From Actinomycetota bacterium (GTDB lineage Bacteria > Actinomycetota > Thermoleophilia > Gaiellales > Gaiellaceae), in assembly GCA_005883235.1 (NCBI GenBank), contig VAYE01000076.1, positions 1 through 6,547 on the forward strand: 6,547 bases of DNA. The letters are read 5' to 3'. How positions within the stretch are numbered: position 1 is the first letter of the stretch; every line of letters begins with the position of its first letter. Made by a program: the position numbers and the translations under genes. Under the pieces are notes generated by a model. It saw nothing but the letters and a program-made list of their open reading frames with translations, made no database searches and was not told the origin of the DNA. Positions 1 through 5,954 of the stretch are shown piece after piece.

Positions 1-364
1 CGAAGACCCCGGTCTCGACAGGCACGCCCAGCTCGCGCAGGGCGGTGCAGAAGCGCTCGTAGAGCGGCTGGGCGCGCTCGGGCCGGGCGGCGCCGCTGAA
101 GCTCGGACGGTTGCCCTTGGCGGTCTCGGCGATCAGCGTGAACTGGGAGATCACGAGCGCCTCGCCGCCGGTGTCGAGCAACGAGCGGTCGAACTTACCG
201 TCGTCGCCCTCGAAGATCCGCAGCCGCGCGATGCGGCCGGCGAGCCGGTCGGCGTCCGCCTCGGTGTCTCCCCGCGCCACCCTGAGGAGCGCCACGATCC
301 CGGCCTCGATCGCGCCGCCCGGACGCACGCTCGCGCGCGCGACGCGCTGGACGACGACCCTCAC
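1..364 (-). CDS. dtd: D-aminoacyl-tRNA deacylase, 3' end cut by window edge
   Basis: Dtd hydrolyses D-amino acids (and glycine) mischarged onto tRNA, a cytoplasmic proofreading step of translation. I translated this frame from the sequence: 121 residues are present, against about 145 in the family. It opens with the family start [13 protein letters not shown], has the [10 protein letters not shown] segment near residues 49-58, the hallmark SQFTL at 73-77, and GNRPSF at 84-89. The missing C-terminus should carry the NDGPVT stretch with the Gly-cisPro motif that gives D-enantiomer selectivity, so activity cannot be judged fully. The GTG at 362-364 is the only possible start: the frame is closed upstream by the TAG at 371-373, which is also the stop of the TPR gene, leaving a 6-base gap. 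No convincing Shine-Dalgarno sequence precedes it, so coupling to the upstream gene is likely. It is the last visible gene of the minus-strand unit. Confidence 0.95.
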   Translation of the reverse strand, partial: MRVVVQRVARASVRPGGAIEAGIVALLRVARGDTEADADRLAGRIARLRIFEGDDGKFDRSLLDTGGEALVISQFTLIAETAKGNRPSFSGAARPERAQPLYERFCTALRELGVPVETGVF

Positions 365-370
365 GACCCG

Positions 371-727
371 CTAGCTCGGCGGCGTCTCGCGAATCCGCGC
401 CGCGTACCGCCTGCTCGCCGGCTCCATCGAGCTCGCGAGCTTGTAATGGCCGTTCGCCTCGCTCGCGCGGCCTTGCTTCTCGAGTGCGCGACCGAGCGCG
501 TAGTGCGCGTAATGATCGGTCGGCGAGAGCTCGAGCACGGCGCGGAACTCCTCCTCCGCCTCGCGCCAGCGGCGCAGCCGGAAGTAGGCGATGCCGAGCG
601 CCTCGCGGATCGAGGCCTTGTCGGGCTCGCGCCGCTTCGCCTTCTCGAGCGCCACGGTCGCCTGGGCCGCGCGGCCCTTCTCGAGGTGCGCCCGGCCTTG
701 CTGGAAGAGGTTGTAGGTCTCGCTCAC
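371..727 (-). CDS. Small tetratricopeptide-repeat (TPR) protein
   Basis: A 118-residue protein made almost entirely of three tandem 34-residue TPR units, at about 3-36, 37-70 and 71-104, followed by a short Arg-rich tail ending in TPPS. The repeats show the usual pattern: Ala/Gly at the tight-packing positions (for example LGIAYFRLRRWREAEEEF near 44-61 and ALGRALEKQGRASEA near 77-91) and Pro at each repeat end (EPDK, SPTD, EPAS). TPR arrays are protein-binding scaffolds. No signal peptide, membrane segment or catalytic domain is visible, so it is probably cytoplasmic, and its partner is unknown. Its GTG start overlaps the TGA stop of the nucleotidyltransferase gene in a GTGA arrangement (4 shared bases), and a GAGG Shine-Dalgarno-like sequence lies 4 bases upstream. 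The fold is well supported, but any specific role, such as an adaptor for the upstream MoxR module, would be inference. Confidence 0.85.
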   Translation of the reverse strand: MSETYNLFQQGRAHLEKGRAAQATVALEKAKRREPDKASIREALGIAYFRLRRWREAEEEFRAVLELSPTDHYAHYALGRALEKQGRASEANGHYKLASSMEPASRRYAARIRETPPS

Positions 728-1431
728 GTCGCCTCGAGATAGGGAAAGTTCTCTCTCACCAAGTCAAGCGGAGCCGTCAAGTCGCGCGTCCTCGAGAGCT
801 CGATCCCCGCGATCGCCTCGCCCGAATCGATCGCGAGCTGGAACACCGTCGAGAGCTCGTACGGCGGCCTGCCGGGGAGCGGGTCGAGGAGCGCCGCTAC
901 GGCAGGGCCGAGCAACCAGAGCGGCGCGCCGCCGACCGGGTTCAGCGGGTCGTCGTCGAGGACGCGCTCGACGCGACCGGCGGCGATGCGCAGCGGCCAG
1001 CGGTGCGGCGGACTCGGCGGCGGCTCGCGGCGGCCCGCGATCGCCCCGGCCGCGCCGGCGCTCTCGATCACGAAGCGGCGGACGTCTCCCGGCGCGAAGA
1101 CGGTGTCGGCGGCCGCGACGACGATCGGCGGCCGCGCACCGGCGCGAACGGCCCGCAGAACGGCATCGGCCGACCCGAGCGGCTCCGGCTGGCGCACGAA
1201 GGCGACGTCAAGCCGGAACGCCGAGCCGTCGCCCACGAGCGCCTCGACCTGCTCGGCGAGGTGACCGGTGACGAGGGTCGCCCGCTCGACGCCCGCCTCG
1301 GCGAGGTCGCGGAGTAGCGTCCCGATGACGGGCCGTCCGTCAATCGGAAGCACCGGCTTCGCCCAGCGCTCCGTGAGCGGCCGCATGCGCCGTCCCTCAC
1401 CGGCGGCCATCACGACCGCTTCGACACTCAC
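724..1431 (-). CDS. Sugar-1-phosphate nucleotidyltransferase-like protein (short, single domain)
   Basis: The protein has 235 residues with the GT-A-like nucleotidyltransferase fold of the RmlA/GlmU/ManC/MurU group, which joins an NTP and a sugar 1-phosphate to make a nucleotide sugar and pyrophosphate. The N-terminus carries the glycine-rich nucleotide loop AAGEGRRMRPLT (9-20) and the KPVLPIDGRP segment (25-34). QPEPLGSADAVL lies at 81-92, a candidate metal-binding Asp in AAADT is D109, and the C-terminal DLTAPLDL (217-224) matches the usual D-[IV]-G-T-P-x-D-L with candidate second metal ligand D217. It lacks the C-terminal left-handed beta-helix acetyltransferase domain of GlmU and is close in size to MurU and heptose-1-phosphate guanylyltransferases. 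Substrate and nucleotide cannot be read from the sequence. The GTG start shares one base with the TAG stop of the transglutaminase gene (TAGTG) and has no clear Shine-Dalgarno sequence, pointing to termination-reinitiation. Confidence 0.85.
   Translation of the reverse strand: MSVEAVVMAAGEGRRMRPLTERWAKPVLPIDGRPVIGTLLRDLAEAGVERATLVTGHLAEQVEALVGDGSAFRLDVAFVRQPEPLGSADAVLRAVRAGARPPIVVAAADTVFAPGDVRRFVIESAGAAGAIAGRREPPPSPPHRWPLRIAAGRVERVLDDDPLNPVGGAPLWLLGPAVAALLDPLPGRPPYELSTVFQLAIDSGEAIAGIELSRTRDLTAPLDLVRENFPYLEAT
732..735 (-). promoter_or_regulatory. Ribosome binding site of the TPR gene
   Basis: Read on the minus strand, GAGG is followed by CGAC and then the GTG start at 727. The site lies inside the last codons of the nucleotidyltransferase gene. 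It supports the GTG start over any internal start. Confidence 0.5.
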
Positions 1432-3731
1432 TACGTGCCGAAGCCGAGCGAGCGGAGCGAGAGCAGGCCGCGCGTGCGCTCGACGCGGCTCAGCTGATTC
1501 CGCAGCTCGCGCTCGACCCGGCGAAGCTCCCGCCGCGCCCGTCGCGCCTCCGCCCCGGCGGCCTGCGGCGGCCCGAAGCGGGCCGCGTCGAGCGCCTCGA
1601 CCAGCGACCGGGCGTCGACCGCGAGCTCGTCGTGGACGGCGTTCGCCAGCTCGGCGACGGTCGCGCTCGCCGGGATCCCGACTCCCTGGTCGGCGAGGAA
1701 GTCCGCGAGCTCACGGCGACAGGCCGCGGCGAGGCGGCGAGGATCTCGGGTCAGGTAACGCCCCCGGCGCAGCGCGAGCTTTGCGAGCGCGATCGCCGCC
1801 GCGAGCCCGGCCGCGACGAGGGCGAGCAGCCGGAGCAGGCTGCCCTGGCTCGCGACGCCGGTCCCCCGCGCGAGCGGCCCGTCTCGGCGGATCGCGCCCG
1901 CACCCTCGGCCGACGGCGTGCCGGCGTCTCGCTGCCCGAAGTTCGTGTCGAGCTTGAAGTCGTGGGGGTCGGGGACCGAGACCGCCGCCGCGAGCGCCAG
2001 CAGCCGCCGCGCCGTCGAGAGGTCGAACCTCGGCGAGGAGACCGAGTACCCGGCGGACAGGCTGCCGCGCCCCGGTGTCGGATCGAAGGGCAGCCAGCCG
2101 TAGCCGTGGAACCAGGCCTCGACCCAGGTGTGCGCATCGTGGTCGGTCACCGTCCACGTCCCGTGACCGGCGTCGTAGGACCCGCTAGTGAACCCGGCTG
2201 CGACGCGCGCGGGGATGCCCAGGTAGCGAAGCATGAGCGCCATCGCCCCGGCGAAGTGCTGGCAGTAGCCGCGTCTCGTCCGGAGGACGAAGTCGGCGAG
2301 CGGCGCGTCGCCGACGGGTCCGGGCCGCTCGTCGTACGTGAAGCCGCCCGTGCGCCGGAACCACGTCTCGAGCGCGATTGCCGCCGCGTACGGCGTCGCC
2401 GGCCGGCCGACGACCCGGTTGGCGGTGCCGTAGAGCGGGACGTATGGCCGGAGCACCTCGTCCAGGCCGTTGAGCGTGAAGAGGCGCCGCATGAGCGGGT
2501 CGCGGTTCGGGGTCCCGAACGGCGGCGCCGTGATGCCCGGCTCGAGGTCGAGGTAGCCGTCGGCGGCGAGCTCGCTCGGATACGCGGCTTGCGAACGGGC
2601 GAGCTCGGCGCCCGACGGCCGAGGCGCGTAGCTCCACGCGGTGTAGCTCTGGTCGCGCACGAGGTTCTGCCCGGCGACGACCACGCCGTCGCGCGCCGTC
2701 TCGACCTGACCGAGGCTGCGCTGGTCGAAGGTGAACCCAATCGGCACGCTCGCGCCAACGAGGTGCCGGTCGCGGAGCGCCTCCACCGTCACGTCCTCCT
2801 TCACCACATGCTTGCCGGCCAGTGCGGCGGCCGGGAGGAGCGGGTTCCGTCGCGGCAGCGCCGAGGAGTGCGCCGGGACGGCAGGGAACAGGCGCTCGAC
2901 CCACTCGCGGCCGTCGAACTCGTCGAGCGTCGTAGCGCGCCAGTAGAGCGACTCCGGCGGGCCCTTGATGCGCAGGACGGTGGTCACCTTCTTCGGGAAG
3001 TGGACGCCGCTGTAGTCGGAGCGCCAGACGTACGAGACGTCGACCGGCTTCTGCGGGTGCGTGTAGAAGTCCCAGCTCTGCCAGCTCAGGAACTCCGTCT
3101 TCGCGACCGCGGGTGAGGTCGACGCGACGACGGCGCAGAGGACGACTGCGACCCCGGCCGTGACCGCGCGGCCGAACACGCCCCAGTCGCGCGCGGCGAG
3201 GCCGGCGAGGAGGACGAGGGCGGCGGCGAGGAGGGCGCCGCCGCGGAAGAGCTCGTTTCCGCCCGTGAGGAGCGTCGCCGGCCACCCCGCGCCGACCACC
3301 ACCACGAGCACCGCGGCGACGGCGCGACGCGCGGCGATCGCCAGCGCCAGCGCGAGGCAGAAGCAGAACACGGCGACGAGGATCACGCCGTGCATGCGCG
3401 GGTGCTGCGCGGGCGCGATCGGGAGCTGGAAGTCGTAGAAGTCGAGGAAGCCGTGCCGGAAGCGACCGAGAAGTGGTCCGAAGAAGTCGTGGCGGCCGTC
3501 GAACGGGCGCGCGTCGAAGACGGACAGGCCGAAGGCCGTGTGCACGACGAGCAGGGCGGCGACCGCCGCGACGCCCACGCGCGCGAGGACCGGCCGCACG
3601 AGCGCCGGGCCGAGCGCGAGCAGGACGACCAAGAGCGCCTGCCCGACCGAGCCGACCGGGTGCTCGAGGCGGAGCCAGTTCGCGGCGACGACCGCGGCCG
3701 GCAGCAGATAGAGGACGACCGTCCTACGCAC
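1431..3731 (-). CDS. TgpA-like membrane transglutaminase (DUF3488 + transglutaminase core + C-terminal domain)
   Basis: A 766-residue polytopic membrane protein. Hydrophobic segments lie near residues 4-20, 30-48, 52-70, 114-134, 136-154, 164-180 and 186-205, with a 43-residue loop between the third and fourth. A large extracytoplasmic part follows (about 206-630), then a further membrane segment (631-652) and a cytoplasmic Arg-rich C-terminus resembling DUF4129 (about 660-745). The transglutaminase-like core (about 440-555) has a complete triad: C490 in RRGYCQHFA, H534 in DHDAHTWVEAW, and D550 in LPFDPTPG. This is the TgpA architecture known from Pseudomonas. The family is assumed to act on cell-envelope protein or peptide substrates, either cross-linking or cleaving, but its substrate is unknown. 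Its GTG start overlaps the DUF58 stop by 8 bases and has a GGGAG site 6 bases upstream. Position directly after MoxR and DUF58 genes is typical for the family. Confidence 0.93.
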   Translation of the reverse strand: MRRTVVLYLLPAAVVAANWLRLEHPVGSVGQALLVVLLALGPALVRPVLARVGVAAVAALLVVHTAFGLSVFDARPFDGRHDFFGPLLGRFRHGFLDFYDFQLPIAPAQHPRMHGVILVAVFCFCLALALAIAARRAVAAVLVVVVGAGWPATLLTGGNELFRGGALLAAALVLLAGLAARDWGVFGRAVTAGVAVVLCAVVASTSPAVAKTEFLSWQSWDFYTHPQKPVDVSYVWRSDYSGVHFPKKVTTVLRIKGPPESLYWRATTLDEFDGREWVERLFPAVPAHSSALPRRNPLLPAAALAGKHVVKEDVTVEALRDRHLVGASVPIGFTFDQRSLGQVETARDGVVVAGQNLVRDQSYTAWSYAPRPSGAELARSQAAYPSELAADGYLDLEPGITAPPFGTPNRDPLMRRLFTLNGLDEVLRPYVPLYGTANRVVGRPATPYAAAIALETWFRRTGGFTYDERPGPVGDAPLADFVLRTRRGYCQHFAGAMALMLRYLGIPARVAAGFTSGSYDAGHGTWTVTDHDAHTWVEAWFHGYGWLPFDPTPGRGSLSAGYSVSSPRFDLSTARRLLALAAAVSVPDPHDFKLDTNFGQRDAGTPSAEGAGAIRRDGPLARGTGVASQGSLLRLLALVAAGLAAAIALAKLALRRGRYLTRDPRRLAAACRRELADFLADQGVGIPASATVAELANAVHDELAVDARSLVEALDAARFGPPQAAGAEARRARRELRRVERELRNQLSRVERTRGLLSLRSLGFGT

Positions 3732-4947
3732 GCGCCGCTCCCGAGACCTCGGCGGCGCCGAGGCAGGCGGCGAGATCGTCGCCCCGGCGAATCACGGCCA
3801 CGGGGACGCCGGCCGCCTGCAGCCGCAGCAGCGCCGGCTCGCGGCGCCGCTGCGCGGCGACGCCGTCCGCGAAGGAGGCGCCGTCGACGTAGACGAGCGA
3901 GGCGCGCCGGCGGGAGAGCGCGCGCTGGACGAGCCGGTCGACGAGCTCGGGCGCGAGGCGCGCGGTCACGACCGCGAGGTCGAGCGCCCGCGAGGCGGGG
4001 CTCTCCTCCACGGCGAGGAGCGTCGCGAGCGGCGCCCGGCCGGTCGGCTCGACCGCCGCGAGCAGCTCGAGCGCCCGCCGCCAGTCGCCGTCGGACGAGT
4101 GCACCCGCTGGGCTTCCGGCAGGGCCGAGCTCACGACCAGGACGGCGCGACGGCCGCGGCGGACGTGCGAGCGCAGGATCGACCCGGCGGCTCGCACCTG
4201 CGCGTCGAAGCTCGAGTCCGGCGGCGTCCCGACGACGGCCGAGGCGTCCGCGTCGAGCAGCACGGCGACCTCGTCGCGCGGCGCATCCTCGAGATCCTTG
4301 ACCATCAGCTGGCCGCGGCGGGCGGTCGAGCGCCAGTGGACCTTCCGGAGCGACTCCCCGTGCTCGTACTCCCGCACGCTGTGCAGCTCGAAGCCGCTCG
4401 GCCGGCGGAGCAGGAGCCGGCGGCCGTCGGGCGAGTGGGCGCCGGTCTCGGAGAACAGGCGCTCGAGCTCGACGAGCCGCGGGTAGACGAGGAGCGCGCC
4501 GCCTCCTCCTTCGAGCGGCACCTCCGCGCGCTCCAGCCCGAATGGGTCCTCGATCACCGCCCTCGCACCCTGGAACGGATAGCGGCCGCGCGGCAGCGAG
4601 CGCAGGACGTAACGCGCGTAGAGGCGACCCTCGCTGCGCCGAAGCGGCGTCCGCCGCTCGCCCAGCCGGCCGACGTCCTCGACCACGACCACCGAGGCCG
4701 GCGCCACGCGGCCCTCGTGCTCGAGCACGAGGTGGACGCGGAGATCGTCGCCCTCCAGGTGGTCGCCGTCGCCGGCGCTGCGGACGAGCCGCATCGGCTT
4801 CGTCGCGAGCCTCACCCACGCCCACGCGAGCAGGACGGCGAGCAGGAGGCCGGTCGCGACCGGGTAGAGGGGTTTCGAGCCGAACGCCCAGGCGGCGGCG
4901 TACGTGGCGACGCCGAGGCCAAGCGCGAGGCGGCCCTGCCGGGTCAC
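3724..4947 (-). CDS. DUF58 membrane-anchored protein of the MoxR module
   Basis: The protein has 407 residues. Two N-terminal membrane segments (about 7-22 and 27-48, split by SKPLYP) lead into a beta-rich region with the family motif DPFGL (134-138). The DUF58 signature follows at 192-210 (REYEHGESLRKVHW then RSTAR). A von Willebrand A-like C-terminal half begins at about 226 with EVAVLLDADAS. DUF58 proteins are partners of MoxR ATPases, and the vWA-like fold is thought to bind metal or protein. Their molecular role is not settled. The MIDAS-like motif is D232-A-D-A-S236, with Asp where classical DxSxS has the first Ser. The frame is open far upstream, through moxR, but GTG at 4947 is the first start codon after the moxR stop and sits just before the membrane segments. 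No well-spaced Shine-Dalgarno sequence precedes it, but a small ORF ends over it (GTGA), so translation may be coupled. The stop overlaps the next gene by 8 bases. Confidence 0.9.
   Translation of the reverse strand: MTRQGRLALGLGVATYAAAWAFGSKPLYPVATGLLLAVLLAWAWVRLATKPMRLVRSAGDGDHLEGDDLRVHLVLEHEGRVAPASVVVVEDVGRLGERRTPLRRSEGRLYARYVLRSLPRGRYPFQGARAVIEDPFGLERAEVPLEGGGGALLVYPRLVELERLFSETGAHSPDGRRLLLRRPSGFELHSVREYEHGESLRKVHWRSTARRGQLMVKDLEDAPRDEVAVLLDADASAVVGTPPDSSFDAQVRAAGSILRSHVRRGRRAVLVVSSALPEAQRVHSSDGDWRRALELLAAVEPTGRAPLATLLAVEESPASRALDLAVVTARLAPELVDRLVQRALSRRRASLVYVDGASFADGVAAQRRREPALLRLQAAGVPVAVIRRGDDLAACLGAAEVSGAARA
3738..3742 (-). promoter_or_regulatory. Ribosome binding site of the transglutaminase gene
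   Basis: Minus-strand GGGAG, then the 6-base spacer CGGCGC, then GTG at 3731. It lies within the 3' end of the DUF58 gene and fixes the transglutaminase start, which is followed by the expected hydrophobic N-terminus VVLYLLPAAVV. Confidence 0.6.
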
Positions 4948-5042
4948 TTCCGAGGCACCGCTTGCGGGGCCGACGTCAGGACGCGGGGGTTCCCCCGCGA
5001 GTCCGTCTGAACTGACCGGTCGACCCGTCGCGTCGTCGCCAT
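4944..5042 (-). CDS. Possible 32-residue small ORF between moxR and the DUF58 gene
   Basis: On the minus strand an ATG occurs 6 bases after the moxR TAA and opens 32 codons that end in TGA exactly over the DUF58 start (GTGA, 4 shared bases). The peptide begins MATTRRVDRS and ends AVPRK. It is basic, rich in Arg, Thr, Ser and Val, and has no membrane segment or recognisable domain. The sequence directly before the ATG (AAGCGGGA) contains GGGA but too close to be a good ribosome binding site, so reinitiation after moxR would be the most plausible route. Such an ORF would let ribosomes run from moxR into the DUF58 gene, whose own start lacks a good site. An ORF this short can easily arise by chance in GC-rich DNA. 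The geometry at both ends is the only support. Confidence 0.35.
   Translation of the reverse strand: MATTRRVDRSVQTDSRGNPRVLTSAPQAVPRK
4982..4999 (-). other. Perfect GC hairpin in the moxR-DUF58 interval
   Basis: CGCGGGGG and CCCCCGCG form a perfect 8-base inverted repeat around a 2-base centre (in practice a 7-bp stem with a 4-base loop). No T-run follows on the minus strand, so it does not look like an intrinsic terminator. It lies about 50 bases after the moxR stop and 35 bases before the DUF58 start. It could modulate mRNA stability or DUF58 translation, or it may be chance in a GC-rich region. Confidence 0.4.
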
Positions 5043-5048
5043 TCCCGC

Positions 5049-5954
5049 TTAAACCGGAACCGGGGTGCGGTCGAGCGCCTCCTGGACGACGTCGAGGCCG
5101 TTCAGCCCGGCCGAGCGCGCTTCCGGCGCGAGGATGAGCCGGTGCGAGAGCACGGCCGGCGCGACGGACTTCACGTCGTCCGGGACGAGGAACTCGCGGC
5201 CGTCCGCGAGCGCGAGCGCCTTCGCGACCCGCAGGAGCGCGATGACGTAGCGATTCACGCTCTCCTCGACGTAGATCGACTTCGCCTCGTCGGCGAGCGC
5301 CATGGCCTCCACAGCCGAGGTGACGGGCTCGAGCGCGTCGAGAGGCGGCTCGCTGGTCTGCTCGGTGAGCATCTTCGCCTCGTCGGCGAGCGGCGGGTAG
5401 CCGAGCGAGAGCCGCATCGTGAAGCGGTCGAGCTGCGCCTCGGGGAGCGGGTACGTGCCCTCGTACTCGATCGGGTTCTGCGTGGCCATGACCATGAAGG
5501 GCCTGACGAGCTCGTGGGTCTGGCCGTCGATCGTGACCTGGTTCTCCTGCATGCACTCGAGGAGCGCCGCCTGCGTCTTCGGCGAGGCGCGGTTGATCTC
5601 GTCGACGAGGAGCAGATTCGCGAAGACCGGTCCCGGCTTGAACTCGAACTCGTTCGAGCGCTGGTTGAAGACGTTCACGCCGGTCACGTCCGAGGGCAGC
5701 AGGTCGGGTGTGAACTGCAGCCGGGAGAAGGAGGCCTCGAGCGAGCGGGCGAGCGCCTTCGCGAGCATCGTCTTCCCCACTCCCGGGAAGTCCTCGAGGA
5801 TCAGGTGCCCTTCGCTGACGAGGCAGAGGACGCAGAGACGAAGGGTGTCCGCCGGCGCGTGGACGACCGTGGCGAGGTTGTCGACGATCCGCTGGATCGT
5901 GTCCGCGGCCGCCTCGACCTCGACCGGCTGACGGTCAGCGACCGACTCGTCCAT
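5049..5954 (-). CDS. MoxR-family AAA+ ATPase
   Basis: A 301-residue cytoplasmic ATPase of the MoxR family, thought to act as a chaperone that matures or remodels partner proteins, often a DUF58/vWA protein encoded next door. The order of motifs is complete: Walker A FPGVGKT at 56-62 (K61, T62); the MoxR-typical FTPDLLPSDVTG at 81-92; Walker B LLLVDEIN at 114-121 (D118, E119); sensor 1 ATQNP at 157-161; and GTYPLPEAQLDRF at 166-178 with candidate arginine finger R177. A C-terminal lid domain follows, with DDVKSVAPAVLSHRL at 259-273. Length is ordinary for the family. ATG at 5954 is preceded by GAGGAA at a 4-base spacing and lies 20 bases inside the end of coaBC. It is the only ATG start among the main genes here. 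The gene ends about 100 bases before the DUF58 gene, the only sizeable gap in the unit. Confidence 0.96.
   Translation of the reverse strand: MDESVADRQPVEVEAAADTIQRIVDNLATVVHAPADTLRLCVLCLVSEGHLILEDFPGVGKTMLAKALARSLEASFSRLQFTPDLLPSDVTGVNVFNQRSNEFEFKPGPVFANLLLVDEINRASPKTQAALLECMQENQVTIDGQTHELVRPFMVMATQNPIEYEGTYPLPEAQLDRFTMRLSLGYPPLADEAKMLTEQTSEPPLDALEPVTSAVEAMALADEAKSIYVEESVNRYVIALLRVAKALALADGREFLVPDDVKSVAPAVLSHRLILAPEARSAGLNGLDVVQEALDRTPVPV

Noticed and set aside
111..374. An 87-codon plus-strand frame at the left edge
   Set aside because: Ser/Arg/Ala-rich with no motif. The complementary strand translates as a clear Dtd protein.
484..1317. A 277-codon plus-strand frame opposite the nucleotidyltransferase and TPR genes
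   Set aside because: It spans two real minus-strand genes and their overlap, and is Arg-dominated without any recognisable fold.
1632..3116. A 494-codon open frame on the plus strand opposite the transglutaminase gene
   Set aside because: Its translation is Arg/Glu/Ala-rich low-complexity with no domain. It mirrors the strong codon bias of the real minus-strand gene, whose triad and membrane segments are clear.
3383..4825. A 480-codon minus-strand frame overlapping DUF58 and the transglutaminase start
   Set aside because: Almost entirely Arg, Ala, Gly, Pro and Ser. It is a frame-shifted shadow of the DUF58 gene, which carries its family motifs in the other frame.
4982..4999. The GC hairpin as a rho-independent terminator of moxR
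   Set aside because: No T-rich tract follows the stem on the transcribed strand, and the downstream genes are otherwise arranged as one unit.
4948..5556. N-terminal extension of the DUF58 frame into moxR, starting at 5556
   Set aside because: The extension is out-of-frame moxR sequence with Arg/Pro/Ala-rich junk. The first start after moxR, GTG at 4947, lies right before the expected membrane segments.
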